The notes: generated by a model from the sequence alone, not told the origin. Numbered from the stretch's first letter, positions 23,866 to 33,354 are shown. The stretch: 41,236 nucleotides of DNA from UBA11855 sp964591705 (GCA_964591705.1 CAZQCX010000013.1:1-41236), one strand, 5' to 3'. A program made the numbers and translations.

Positions 23866-25653
23866 TTGAACATACTCATCTTTTTCGCAATCTGGGCAAT
23901 TGTCTGGTACATTCCGGTACCTCCGGCGAAATTCAGGCTCACTTCGTTTCGCCGCTTGTGCACGCTCGGACTCGGGCTATTCCTTTTCGGCATCAACACG
24001 CTTGCCAACACGCCGCTGAGCTTGTTCGTGTATTTCCTAGTCTTCTCCAGGTCGCTTGTGGCCATCGCAGAGTTTTTCCTTCCACACACGCCCTTCAGGC
24101 TTGATCAGATCGAGAAAGGCTTCCAGTCAGGGGAGTTCCACCAACTCCAGATCAACCTCAACAGGAGAAGAAACTTGCTTGCAGTCACGCTGATCGCGAT
24201 CTTCATTTTCTCAATCGCTGGCATGGCTGTCTTCGCAGAAGTGCAACGAGTGGCAAACGCCGCTTACTTCAACGGATTCATAAAGGAAAGCTCAGGCTTG
24301 CCCTTCAGCACGACCATCCCCGACAATATGGTGCGCCTAGTCACGCAGGAACTCGCCATCTCCATCGCCAGACGCCACATGTCCGAGTTCGGAAGCAACA
24401 CGCAAATCCTCGACTGCCACGTCACAAAATCCCCCGAAGGCAGACTCGTCTGGATCGCAACCATAGGTTCCACAAACATCATCGCAGAAAACTACATCAA
24501 AGGATTCGTCATCGTAGACGCCAACAATCCAGCTGCAACCCCCAAGATCATACGATCCGAATTCAACATAGGAAAAGGCCTATGGCTCGACAAGAACATC
24601 CCGTTCCGCAACTACATCGCAGACATCTCCAAAAACTACGGCGTAGCCTACCTTACATGGGACCAAGACATAAACAACCCAGCCTACGTCGTGACCCGCT
24701 ACGAAACAGGATTCGATCTCATCAAAAGATACGCCGCACCCTTAGCCTACGGCGGTGAAGGGCAACCAAAAATCGAACCAAACAACAGAGACGAGATTCC
24801 AAAATGGATGACCCAAATATACGACGAAGACTGGCTCGAAAACATGATAAACGAAATGGGAAGATTCCGCAGAGCCAACGCCTTCGACTACTTCGCAGGC
24901 GGCTTCCTATGGATCATCGCCCCCAGCAGAGACCGATTCGAAATGACTGAAGACACACGCTACGTCGTAGACCCAGAAACAGACGACCTAGTCGCACTGA
25001 TATGCGTAAACCCAGTCGAAAATCGAAGAACACTCTCCGCAGTCTTCAAAGCAACACGCGAAGGCATATTCTACCACGACTTCAAAACCGCGAACTATAT
25101 TTCAGGAATGACCGCAGAAGACCTCGTCGAAGGCAGACTGCCCAAACCAGCCACAGGCAACTACTACGCAGTCATGCCCCTCCTCTACGGCGTCGAAGTC
25201 ACCCCAAGCAACTTCAGACTCGCATGGTACGTCCCCATCTACTGGTACGAAGACACCTACGAAGGCGACGAAACCATCTACCTAGCAGGCTTCGCCATAG
25301 TCGACGCCCAGGACACAAACAAAATAGTCACAACCATAAACCAAGCCGGCATCACAAGCGAACAAATGGTATGCCAAACACGACTGGAATTCACAAGACT
25401 CTTCGGCGGAAACGAAACCACCCACACAGAAGTCAAAGCCAACGTGATAAACGCCTACGAATACGTGCAGAACGGAATGACCCACAGAGTCCTCCGCCTA
25501 GACAGCACAACGCACCCGTGGATCGAAGGCACACCAGAAAACCTCTCGGCAAACGAATGGAACCAGCTCATGACTGCGCAGCCAGGTCAGGCAATAGTTG
25601 CATGGGTGGAAAAGAGAGAAGACAGATGGATCATTACACGCTTCGGCTCATAA
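23866..25653 (+). CDS. Membrane-anchored protein with duplicated extracellular domain, function unknown
   Basis: 595 residues from TTG 23866 with GGGAG eight bases upstream. About four N-terminal membrane segments (roughly 2-20, 28-44, 48-70 and 103-122) are followed by a large soluble part. Two related modules are visible in it, each centred on a hydrophobic strand then VDA: NYIKGFVIVDANNP and TIYLAGFAIVDAQDT, both followed by helices. This suggests an internal duplication of a PepSY-like fold (pattern only). The rest has many Tyr/Trp residues and no catalytic motif I recognise. Codon third positions are strongly C-rich, as expected from the A/C-rich plus strand here. Confidence 0.75.
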   Translation: MNILIFFAIWAIVWYIPVPPAKFRLTSFRRLCTLGLGLFLFGINTLANTPLSLFVYFLVFSRSLVAIAEFFLPHTPFRLDQIEKGFQSGEFHQLQINLNRRRNLLAVTLIAIFIFSIAGMAVFAEVQRVANAAYFNGFIKESSGLPFSTTIPDNMVRLVTQELAISIARRHMSEFGSNTQILDCHVTKSPEGRLVWIATIGSTNIIAENYIKGFVIVDANNPAATPKIIRSEFNIGKGLWLDKNIPFRNYIADISKNYGVAYLTWDQDINNPAYVVTRYETGFDLIKRYAAPLAYGGEGQPKIEPNNRDEIPKWMTQIYDEDWLENMINEMGRFRRANAFDYFAGGFLWIIAPSRDRFEMTEDTRYVVDPETDDLVALICVNPVENRRTLSAVFKATREGIFYHDFKTANYISGMTAEDLVEGRLPKPATGNYYAVMPLLYGVEVTPSNFRLAWYVPIYWYEDTYEGDETIYLAGFAIVDAQDTNKIVTTINQAGITSEQMVCQTRLEFTRLFGGNETTHTEVKANVINAYEYVQNGMTHRVLRLDSTTHPWIEGTPENLSANEWNQLMTAQPGQAIVAWVEKREDRWIITRFGS

Positions 25654-25670
25654 CCAAAGACAGCACACAT

Positions 25671-26342
25671 TCACGGATTCTTTCTGTTTGTCAGTCTATA
25701 AACCAGCCAAACATAGCCGCCAGGAAAGCCTTCCTGTCTGCGCAACTTGAGTCTATGGCTCTCCTTAAGGTTGCCAAAAATGTTGTAGGATCCTGCCCCA
25801 ACAAAAACAGGATGAACCAGCAGGCTCAGCTCAGAAGCAAAACCCTCCTCAATAAGCAAATTCCCCAATATCCTTCCAGTGTCAGCCAAGATCCTCTTGA
25901 CCCTGTACAAGGAAGACAGAAGCCCCAGCGCCCCAGCCAAGTCCACGTGATCTTTCCCAACCATGTGGTAAGCATAGTTTCTCTCCTTAAGATGATCCAC
26001 ATACTCCGCCGGCGTTGCCTCTGATATGAGCACGATGACATCTCTGCAAAACTCGAATCTCCGGCAAGTATGCAGCAGCCCCCTCAGCTGCCCCTTCGTG
26101 TCAGGTATGACCCAGTACGGCAAGCTTCCACATCTTTCAGGCTTCTCAAAGTCACTTTCCTCCTCAACAGGCACACCATTGCCATAAAGCGCGATACCTG
26201 CTTGGACAGTGTTCGAGCCAACTAGATGCGCCTGAGGCTCGTACTCGCCTGCAATGTGATAGTGCAATTTCATGTTAGGTTCGAAATGCGTGAGGGAACC
26301 GTCAAGGCTTATCGAATTGTGAATTATGACCTTTGGGAACAC
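25671..26342 (-). CDS. RibD C-terminal-type reductase
   Basis: 223 residues forming a single dihydrofolate-reductase-like domain of the RibD-C family. The N-terminal PKVIIHNSISLDGSL is the family signature, and LVGSNTVQAGI and the C-terminal DTGRILGNLLIEEGFASELSLLVHPVFVGAG match the NADPH-binding and final strands. Stand-alone members in archaea reduce the ribosylaminopyrimidine intermediate of riboflavin synthesis; others act on related substrates, so the exact reaction is inferred. It converges with the preceding gene, 17 bp apart. No other riboflavin gene is present in the window. Confidence 0.85.
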   Translation of the reverse strand: MFPKVIIHNSISLDGSLTHFEPNMKLHYHIAGEYEPQAHLVGSNTVQAGIALYGNGVPVEEESDFEKPERCGSLPYWVIPDTKGQLRGLLHTCRRFEFCRDVIVLISEATPAEYVDHLKERNYAYHMVGKDHVDLAGALGLLSSLYRVKRILADTGRILGNLLIEEGFASELSLLVHPVFVGAGSYNIFGNLKESHRLKLRRQEGFPGGYVWLVYRLTNRKNP

Positions 26343-26456
26343 GTTACTCCTCCGGCTTTCAGTACTAATAGACCCGCCCAGTTTTATGGTTTATTCAAGA
26401 ACTAAATGCCTCTTTACACTACCTAGCCAAAACGCAATAGAAGAAGCTTCCATAAG

Positions 26457-26468
26457 GGTTTAAAAGCC
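26457..26468 (+). promoter_or_regulatory. TATA-like element of the small two-helix membrane protein gene
   Basis: GGTTTAAAAGCC is centred about 24 bases before ATG 26487, the leaderless spacing. Confidence 0.45.
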
Positions 26469-26486
26469 AAACCCTACTACCTTGCA

Positions 26487-26774
26487 ATGCGATGCTGCCT
26501 CATGCACAATGACGACAGAGAGCTGCTAGTCAAACTCGCACATTTACAAACGGACGTGCACCTATACTCCAGTATCCTCATAGGTTTCATCGCAATAGCC
26601 TTCTCTGTCATCATCGGCTTCCAGCAAGTGTACTTCACCTGGCGGTCCGAGCTGTTCCTCCTGCCAATATTCCTGATGCCCGGAATACTCCTCATCGTCG
26701 TCGCTTACCTAGCCAACAAAATTGACCAGAAGAAAAAAGAAATCAAACGACTGAAAAAAGAATACATCTGGTAA
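26487..26774 (+). CDS. Small two-helix membrane protein
   Basis: 95 residues; ATG 26487 fits leaderless transcription, ATG 26502 is the alternative. A short acidic N-terminus is followed by two hydrophobic segments (about 27-46 and 55-76) and a Lys-rich coiled-coil-like tail (KIDQKKKEIKRLKKEY). The positive tail should be cytoplasmic. No family is recognised. It lies 258 bp upstream of the processive glycosyltransferase on the same strand but probably has its own promoter. Confidence 0.6.
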   Translation: MRCCLMHNDDRELLVKLAHLQTDVHLYSSILIGFIAIAFSVIIGFQQVYFTWRSELFLLPIFLMPGILLIVVAYLANKIDQKKKEIKRLKKEYIW

Positions 26775-27032
26775 CGCTCCACCTCAAACTTTTCAACCGA
26801 AAAATGAACACAACAAACGGCATTATCAGCAACTCTGCGAGATAGAAGATACTTCTATACCCCTTCTTAAGCCAATAACCACACTGATACATTCAGAAAA
26901 CAACTAATCGACTTACTACGCACAGGGAAGAAGTCTTTAATAGGATGAAGGCTCTGAATGCGAATGCTTCCAGAAAATTGATTCGACCAAAACAACCAAC
27001 GAGGTTTCAGTAGAGAGGGGAGAACTCTAGAA

Positions 27033-28409
27033 TTGGCGGGTTTCGTAGAAATAGGTTTATCCATAGCATGCGGACTTGTGCTAATAAGCCTAGTAGGACC
27101 CGTCGTTGCTCCCCAGCTGCAGCCAATACTAGGAATCACAATCGATGTCACGCCGCTAGTAACATACTTTTTCGTCTTCGCAACACTCTACAATTCCATC
27201 CTCCTTGCAACCATCGCCCTCCAAGACAGAAAGAAGACACACGAGAGCGAAGCACAAGAACACGTCTTCACAGTAATTATCCCCTGCAGAAACGAGGAAA
27301 CAGTCATAGAACGAACCGTGACTGCTCTGATGAACATGGCATACCCACCAACCAAGTTTGAAATCATAGTGATAAACGATGGGAGCACAGACCAAACCGG
27401 CACCGCCATCAACAGAATGCTCGCAAAACATCCAAACCTGAAAGTTCTGGACATAGAACCAGAAGAATCAGGCCGCGGAAAAAGCGCAGCACTAAACAAA
27501 GGCTTCACTCATCTCCAGCAGACAAGCAAGTTCAAGGATAACCCAAACTGGATCATAGGGGTTTTCGACGCCGATGGCATACCTGACAAAAACATCTTGA
27601 AAAAAACATCTCACCGATTCAACGACCCAAAAATCGGCGCTGTTCAAGTATTAGTACGAATAAGTAACTCGAAATCATCAATTCTCGCAATGCTTCAAGA
27701 CATTGAATTCGTGACATTTGCAAAAGTCACACAGTCTTCAAGAACAATATTCAGAGGAGCAGTCGCTCTCGGAGGAAACGGACAGTTCGTAAGAGCACAA
27801 GCACTCAAGGAAATAGCCATCGCCGAAGGAGAATATTGGCGAAACGAAGCATTGACAGAAGACTTGGATTTGGGCACGCGAATACTGCTAGAAGGCTGGG
27901 AAAACGCCTTTCTCTCCTCAACCGCCGTCCACCAGCAAGGCGTCACAAGCCTCGGAGCACTCTACAAACAAAGAACAAGATGGAGCTGGGGCTCACTTCA
28001 ATGTTTTCTTCACTTCGTGCCCAACCTAGAAATAGCAAGACATAAAATCGGAATCACCAAAAAGCTGGACATGATGTTCTATCTTTCAGCTGCACTCCTC
28101 CCTCCAATGATCCTGCTTGTCTGGCTTCTCTCAATACTCGCCCTGACAGGTATCATAGGGGTCTACTCGCCATTCCCAACCTATTTCATAGCAGCAAACT
28201 CGATAAGCTTCTTTCCACTCGTGGGATACGGACTCTGGAAACTGAGACACGAATACAAAGTAAGATACATGATACCATTGCTATTCCTAACAACCGCATA
28301 TTCCTACCATTGGGTAGTATGCACAGTCACAGCAATGATTAGAATTCTAAGAGGGAAGAAGCCACACTGGGTAATAACTCAAAAGCTGGGAAACCCACCA
28401 AACATCTGA
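27033..28409 (+). CDS. Membrane-bound processive glycosyltransferase, family 2
   Basis: 458 residues from TTG 27033 with GGGGAGAA upstream. Two N-terminal membrane segments precede a cytoplasmic GT2 domain, then about three C-terminal membrane helices. GT2 synthase motifs are in order: INDGS (115-118), metal-binding DAD (179-181), GGNGQF (247-252), TEDLD with the catalytic base (275-279) and QRTRW (313-317). The last is the mark of cellulose, hyaluronan and poly-GlcNAc synthases, which polymerise a sugar and push the chain through their own membrane channel. The operon facing it encodes a deacetylase-like surface protein, suggesting a poly-GlcNAc-like product (inference). Confidence 0.9.
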   Translation: MAGFVEIGLSIACGLVLISLVGPVVAPQLQPILGITIDVTPLVTYFFVFATLYNSILLATIALQDRKKTHESEAQEHVFTVIIPCRNEETVIERTVTALMNMAYPPTKFEIIVINDGSTDQTGTAINRMLAKHPNLKVLDIEPEESGRGKSAALNKGFTHLQQTSKFKDNPNWIIGVFDADGIPDKNILKKTSHRFNDPKIGAVQVLVRISNSKSSILAMLQDIEFVTFAKVTQSSRTIFRGAVALGGNGQFVRAQALKEIAIAEGEYWRNEALTEDLDLGTRILLEGWENAFLSSTAVHQQGVTSLGALYKQRTRWSWGSLQCFLHFVPNLEIARHKIGITKKLDMMFYLSAALLPPMILLVWLLSILALTGIIGVYSPFPTYFIAANSISFFPLVGYGLWKLRHEYKVRYMIPLLFLTTAYSYHWVVCTVTAMIRILRGKKPHWVITQKLGNPPNI

Positions 28410-28468
28410 GAAAAGACAGCGACAATGCTTTGCTCAGTTCTGAAAACCCAAGCAAGCCCCTGTCTTGA

Positions 28469-28990
28469 TCACACATGTGGACTAATAGCCAAAGCAACAA
28501 AGATCGCAACAACAGGCGTCAACAGAACAAAGTACCACAACGGAACAACCACCCCAACAATAGTCGCGTACCCAGCAACTGATGCAGTATAATCTGAGCC
28601 CCGAATCCATTGATGCGCCAAAGGATCTGAAGCAAGTGGAGCCAGAAATCTGAAAAGGAACCAACCAGCATCTTCAATAACAACACCCAAAAAAACTCCC
28701 GCGACACCCAGCGCCAACGTTCTCCGAAGAGCCACAGACGAGCGCACTTTCAGAAGAACCTGACCAAGAAAAGGTTGAAATGCAAGCCAAACCAAAACAG
28801 GCAAGAAAAAAACCAAATGATAACCGTAGAAGATTCCTAAAACAGGCTGTACAGCCTCACGATAAGGCAAGGCATCGAACAAAACAAAATTGTACTCCAC
28901 ATAAGCACTCGCAAAAGAAAACAGAACTACAGCCACAACAGTCAACACACTGCTCAACGGAAACCCACGGACACGCCATGCCTCAACCAT
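28469..28990 (-). CDS. Four-helix membrane protein coupled to the deacetylase-like gene
   Basis: 173 residues from ATG 28990, which overlaps the stop region of the preceding gene by eight bases, so translation is probably coupled; a start at 29008 is also open. Four hydrophobic segments are seen (about 12-30, 46-68, 85-107 and 140-163). The loop IEDAGWFLFRFLAPLASDP..HQWIRGSDY is acidic and aromatic and could form an active or binding site. No family is recognised. Co-translation with the deacetylase-like protein and convergence with the synthase suggest a role in surface polymer handling. Confidence 0.7.
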   Translation of the reverse strand: MVEAWRVRGFPLSSVLTVVAVVLFSFASAYVEYNFVLFDALPYREAVQPVLGIFYGYHLVFFLPVLVWLAFQPFLGQVLLKVRSSVALRRTLALGVAGVFLGVVIEDAGWFLFRFLAPLASDPLAHQWIRGSDYTASVAGYATIVGVVVPLWYFVLLTPVVAIFVALAISPHV

Positions 28991-30842
28991 CAACCAACAC
29001 CCCACCACTCTTCAACAGAAACTTGCCTCGTCTCACTTTCAGAACAAAAAAAGACGAAAAAACAACAGACGAAACCAACGAAAACAAACCTACCGGAAGA
29101 TTAACATTCCGTTCTGCCCCCTCAAGGTCAATCACGACGCTGTTGGTAGAAAACGGAAGAACAGGAAGGATCACATAGTTCTCATTGAAGACAGGCCACC
29201 CAGCACCATTAACGGATATGCTCTGAATTTGTACTTCCTGGTTGAACACCAACGTTAACCCAGCCCGGTCACACTGTCCCAAGACAATCCTGACCTTACC
29301 ATCCGACCCCAGATCCACATTCATGCTTGTATAAGCGCTGAGCCTCTCATGCCAGAAACCAGCCAGGCTCGCAGCATTTGTCAACCACACACCCCTCTTC
29401 TCCACGGCATGATCCAACAAACGCTCTCCGACTCGCGATGAGGCGTCCTCAAAAAGATGATTAAAGAACAACATGGGCGCAGACATGTTGTAAAGAACAT
29501 CCATATTAAACATCATTTGCTCCTCCAAACCCGCAGGAAACTCGAGAGGAACATAGCCCAAAGTTTCAGGAATATTTACCAATCCCTCCACCGCCTCATA
29601 TCGGTCGAAGAAAGGAGTGTTTGAATTCTGTGTAACAAAAGTGAAGCCAAGCGCTCGAAGCGCAGCATAAGTGTCGCCGTTTGCCAAATAGTGAGGAGCC
29701 TCAAACCCTTGCAGAGAAAAACCCATGCTTGAAAAAATCTGATCTATCCCCTTGCCAATTCGATCCAGCTGCTCCTCATAACTGAGCCAACTCTGCTTCT
29801 CAGAATCAAAAAGCTCCGCAGCCACCCCAGTCTTCTGATCACCTAGCTGGTGAGTATAGCCGTGCTGCACGATAGTTCCACCCTTCAGCAAGACCTCTGA
29901 AAGCCAAGCCCTCAACGGACCTGCACTCGCATCTCCCAGCTTAGCGGTCAAATCAATCGAAGGATCCACATACACAGGAATCAAGCTCACCGTCAACGAA
30001 GCGCCTCTTGCAGAGTAATAATCAAGATAGTCACCCGCTCGACTCAGCCAGTCAACGCTGTTGTGGAGAGGATCAACATCCTCGATCCGCGCAATGAAAG
30101 CTGACTTCAGATTCCTCGGATATGCAGCCAGTCTCACAACAAGACGCTCCGAAAGCACATCCTCCAACGCCAAGTAAAGACGGTATGCCCTCAACCATGG
30201 AGCGTTCACATCTGAATACCACCAAGAGGCAACATCATAACCAAAATAGTACGTAAGCCCAAAACCCGCTTGCTTGAACGAAACCTCCGCAACAGCAACA
30301 CGACGCCCTGAATCGTCCACGAAATAGCCTTGAGCAAAACCCCCAGCCAAAGCAACTGGATATAAGGTCTCGCCAAAGACCCCGGTCGCGACATCACCAT
30401 AATCGATTGCCCTCACGTCCTGAAAATCAACCGCCAGCAAATCTTCTGGCGCAACGCCGAACAGAGCAGACAAAGAAGCTGGCAATTCGCCACCAACCCA
30501 GATCGAGCCCGCGCCATTCCTAACCGCACCCTCAAGAAAAGCAACCAATCCATCATCAGGCTGAAACACACCGATCACAACAATCGCGCTGAAAAGCCTC
30601 TTCTCCAGCAAAGACACATTCGCATCCGCAACGACATCGTAGAGCAGACCTTGATGCTCCAACAATCGCCTAATCTGCAACACGGAAACAACATCGGAAG
30701 AGAAACCGAAGACAATCGCCACCCGACCAGCCTCAAACTTAGATTGAAGAACACCAGTCTGAGCCTCGGTTTCAAGAAAACCCAGACTGCAACTCGTAAT
30801 CGCAAGGGTCACCAACAACGCACCAAGCAGCTGTGCCTTCAA
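28983..30842 (-). CDS. Surface polysaccharide deacetylase-like protein (DUF2334 type)
   Basis: 619 residues from TTG 30842 with GAAGGA seven bases upstream. A signal peptide (about 1-27), an N-terminal Rossmann-like region (about 40-230), a NodB/DUF2334-like barrel (about 245-500), a beta-sandwich (about 520-580) and a C-terminal membrane helix with a basic tail. Barrel motifs: RIEDVDP (252-258), the position of the metal Asp; HGYTHQ (327-332), matching the metal His pair; and FEAPHY (380-385). DUF2334 proteins are related to polysaccharide deacetylases, which remove N-acetyl groups from sugars such as GlcNAc. It faces the processive synthase across a short convergent gap. Confidence 0.82.
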   Translation of the reverse strand: MKAQLLGALLVTLAITSCSLGFLETEAQTGVLQSKFEAGRVAIVFGFSSDVVSVLQIRRLLEHQGLLYDVVADANVSLLEKRLFSAIVVIGVFQPDDGLVAFLEGAVRNGAGSIWVGGELPASLSALFGVAPEDLLAVDFQDVRAIDYGDVATGVFGETLYPVALAGGFAQGYFVDDSGRRVAVAEVSFKQAGFGLTYYFGYDVASWWYSDVNAPWLRAYRLYLALEDVLSERLVVRLAAYPRNLKSAFIARIEDVDPLHNSVDWLSRAGDYLDYYSARGASLTVSLIPVYVDPSIDLTAKLGDASAGPLRAWLSEVLLKGGTIVQHGYTHQLGDQKTGVAAELFDSEKQSWLSYEEQLDRIGKGIDQIFSSMGFSLQGFEAPHYLANGDTYAALRALGFTFVTQNSNTPFFDRYEAVEGLVNIPETLGYVPLEFPAGLEEQMMFNMDVLYNMSAPMLFFNHLFEDASSRVGERLLDHAVEKRGVWLTNAASLAGFWHERLSAYTSMNVDLGSDGKVRIVLGQCDRAGLTLVFNQEVQIQSISVNGAGWPVFNENYVILPVLPFSTNSVVIDLEGAERNVNLPVGLFSLVSSVVFSSFFVLKVRRGKFLLKSGGVLVDG

Positions 30843-31401
30843 ATCGTTTTCCTTCGGAAAGATACTAAGAACTACGGTCTTGTGGTTTAAGAAGAATACT
30901 CTGCCAAGGGAAGAAGAACCCTTTAGGAATTGAAAACAGGTTCCACAAAATAGGTACGCCTGTTGATTCCAACAACTTTTGCAAAGGCACTAATCGTTTG
31001 GCTGGCATCCCTCCAAACCTCATTCTTTTGGAGTTCCTCAGAGGTTCTGGTAACGAGGGATTTGAGAAAGAAAACAGCAAAACCTCTGCTGCCGCAATCA
31101 TGCGAGTTGTGTGAGCACCAAGGCTTCCTGAGAGCCGACGCTGCTATATCGACACAATCGCGAGATATACCATAGCGCTGCAAAAACTGCGGTATTACGA
31201 TGTGAACGGTAGGTCTTGCTCCAAGAAATGGGGGTAGCTACGAAGAAACGAGCTTGCTGCCGTCATCTCCACTTTGACGGATGTCCAGATCCCTTTTCCT
31301 CTCGCAAAGAGACGCTGCGAAGATGACCAGTGTCAGCAACCGATTCCGCAGTCGATCCAGTAGTCAATTGAAACTATCAAAACTGGCAACTGCTTCAACC
31401 A
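30843..31401. other. 559-bp region with a possible zinc-ribbon relic
   Basis: In one plus-strand frame, CELCEHQGF (from about 31098) and RCKNCGITM (about 31186) make two CxxC pairs about 30 residues apart, split by an in-frame TAG at about 31183; no start or further domain is clear. Minus-strand frames (30923-31183) lack recognisable domains. A hairpin CCGTCA/TGACGG (31260-31280) also lies here. I see no tRNA or terminator. The region may hold a decayed gene. Confidence 0.4.
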
Positions 31402-32709
31402 GTGGCGTGGCAAGTTTTATCTTCTGAAAAAACCAAATATACTTTAGGGGAGGGGCTTTGCCTGTTAACCGTCGGAATTATAGGCAAGACCAACACTGGA
31501 AAAACAACTTTGTTTAACGCAGCCACCCTCCTTAATGCCAAAATATCCAATTTCCCATTCACCACAAAAGAGCCGAACGTAGGCACCGCATATGTGTGCG
31601 ATACTTGTGTCTGCAGAGAAATAGGCGTGAAAGATAACCCGCTGAATTCAGCTTGCATTGACGGTTGGCGCTATGTCCCGATAAAATTAATCGATGTGCC
31701 AGGCTTGATAAAAGACGCTTGGAAAGGACGGGGCCTGGGAAACCAGTTTCTCACCGTCATAGGATCCGCCGACGCCCTTGTTCACGTTGTCGATGCTTCG
31801 GGTTCGATAGATGCCGAAGGCGCGATCGCACAGCCTGGAAGTGGCAATCCTCTGCAAGACGCAATCGACGTCGAGACAGAGCTTGGGCATTGGCTTGCCG
31901 GCGTAATCGTCAACAACGGAGAACGCATTGTACGAGAGGAAACACGCTCTTCAACTGCCTTGGCAATCACCGAGCCCTTGGTAGGTTTGAAAGCGACCCT
32001 GCCGAAAGTCACTCTTGCGCTTCAAAAATCAGGGCTTGAGAAAACACGCTTCCGAAGGTGGACAAGCAGTCAAATACTCAAGTTTTCAAGCGTCTTCTTT
32101 CCAATAATGAAACCAACACTCATAGTAGCAAACAAAATGGACATTTTGACTTCTGAAAAATACTATGAAATTTTGGCTAAGCATTACGGGCACAGTCTCG
32201 TGGCAGCCTGCTCGGCAGAAGCAGAGCTGGTACTCAGGAAAGCAGAGAAACTGGGACTGCTCCAGTACACGCCAGGCAGCGAGAAATTCAGGATGGCTGA
32301 GAACGCGAAACTGACGCCAGAGCAGAAAGGAGCATTGAAACACATAGAAACCAGAGTCATGGACAAATACCTCAGAACAGGAATACAGCAAGCACTGAAC
32401 ACGATAATCTTCAAACTGTTGCGAATGAACATGGTCTATGCTGTCAGTGACGAAACAAGATTCACAGATCACCACGGAAACGTGCTGCCCGACGTGCACC
32501 TGATGCCCGACGGCTCGACACCCATCAACCTCGCAGCCCAAGTTCACACGAGCCTAGCTGAAAACTACGTGATGGCGATCGATGCGAAAACAGGCGTGCG
32601 CCTCCCCGCAACCTACAGTCTCAGACATAAGGACGTGGTGAAGATACTGGCAACAAAGAAAGCCAAAGACGCCCCAATATTCAAGAAACTCTTCAGACGT
32701 CCAACCTAA
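31402..32709 (+). CDS. YchF/Obg-type P-loop NTPase
   Basis: 435 residues from GTG 31402, but the true start may be later (see the promoter at 31434). Obg-family nucleotide-binding motifs, numbered from the GTG, are GKTNTGKT (28-35), the switch region FPFTTKEPNVG, DVPG (98-101) and NKMD (244-247). After the G domain a helical insertion and a C-terminal TGS-like region (LPDVHLMPDGSTPINLAAQVH) follow, as in archaeal YchF/OLA1 proteins. These are ribosome-associated NTPases thought to act in translation or stress response. NKMD predicts guanine specificity, unlike the bacterial YchF change. Cysteines in VCDTCVCRE are archaeal features. Confidence 0.88.
   Translation: MAWQVLSSEKTKYTLGEGLCLLTVGIIGKTNTGKTTLFNAATLLNAKISNFPFTTKEPNVGTAYVCDTCVCREIGVKDNPLNSACIDGWRYVPIKLIDVPGLIKDAWKGRGLGNQFLTVIGSADALVHVVDASGSIDAEGAIAQPGSGNPLQDAIDVETELGHWLAGVIVNNGERIVREETRSSTALAITEPLVGLKATLPKVTLALQKSGLEKTRFRRWTSSQILKFSSVFFPIMKPTLIVANKMDILTSEKYYEILAKHYGHSLVAACSAEAELVLRKAEKLGLLQYTPGSEKFRMAENAKLTPEQKGALKHIETRVMDKYLRTGIQQALNTIIFKLLRMNMVYAVSDETRFTDHHGNVLPDVHLMPDGSTPINLAAQVHTSLAENYVMAIDAKTGVRLPATYSLRHKDVVKILATKKAKDAPIFKKLFRRPT
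31434..31446 (+). promoter_or_regulatory. TATA-like element inside the first codons of the YchF-type gene
   Basis: AAATATACTTTAG is followed by GGGGAGGGG (31448-31456). Transcription would begin near 31462, where the frame reads CTG TTA ACC GTC just before the P-loop region. The first 20 codons of the long frame may therefore not be translated, or initiation uses a rare CTG. Confidence 0.4.
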
Positions 32710-32787
32710 GACGAGAAAACACAAGTTGCCTGCCACGTCAACTATTACCGCGTGAACTTAGAGGACCGGTCTCTGGATGCGACTATT

Positions 32788-33354
32788 CTAGACTTGGCTA
32801 TACCTGAAACAACTCACCAAGTGATCGTTGACCATCCCCACTGCCTGCATGAAAGCATAGCAAATGATAGGACCCACGAACTTGAACCCTCGTTTCCCCA
32901 GCTCCCGGCTCATCGCACACGATTCCACCGTTTGAGAAGGCACATCTGACAGCGATCTGCAGGCGTGGACAACAGGCTTTCCTTCGACGAACTGCCAGAT
33001 GAACTTGTCGAAGGAACCGAATTCCCTTTGAACCTCCATGAACCTAACCGCATTGTTTATTGCTGCAACGATTTTTGCCCTGTTGCGAATAACATCTGGA
33101 TTTGCTAGTATGCATTCCACATCTGCCGTCGTGAATTTTGCCACTGCCTGAAGATCGAATTCGGAAAAAGCTTTCCTGAGGGCTTCCCTGCGCTTCAGAA
33201 TCAGCGCCCAAGTTAAACCAGCCTGAAAGCCCTCCAGCGTAAGCATCTCGAAAAGCTTGTTGTCATCGTGAACAGGAACCCCCCATTCTTCGTCATGATA
33301 CTGGACATACAACGGGTCCTCGGTTTTCCAGCACCGCGTAACGCTAGATGGCAT
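32788..33354 (-). CDS. tag: DNA-3-methyladenine glycosylase I (Tag)
   Basis: 188 residues, normal family length. Tag removes 3-methyladenine from alkylated DNA, starting base-excision repair. Family motifs are clear: RCWKTEDPLYVQYHDEEWG at the N-terminus, with the zinc Cys8 and His20; LTLEGFQAGLTWALIL; and the C-terminal zinc pair in NDHLVSCF. The KRGFKFVGP segment matches the DNA-binding turn. ATG 33354 has GAGG upstream. It lies 40 bp downstream of the UbiA gene on the same strand. No other repair gene is adjacent. Confidence 0.95.
   Translation of the reverse strand: MPSSVTRCWKTEDPLYVQYHDEEWGVPVHDDNKLFEMLTLEGFQAGLTWALILKRREALRKAFSEFDLQAVAKFTTADVECILANPDVIRNRAKIVAAINNAVRFMEVQREFGSFDKFIWQFVEGKPVVHACRSLSDVPSQTVESCAMSRELGKRGFKFVGPIICYAFMQAVGMVNDHLVSCFRYSQV

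Noticed and set aside
25002..26024. 340-codon plus-strand frame over the membrane protein and RibD genes
   Set aside because: Composition shadow: Arg/His/Pro-rich, no start signal, and it crosses two well-supported genes.
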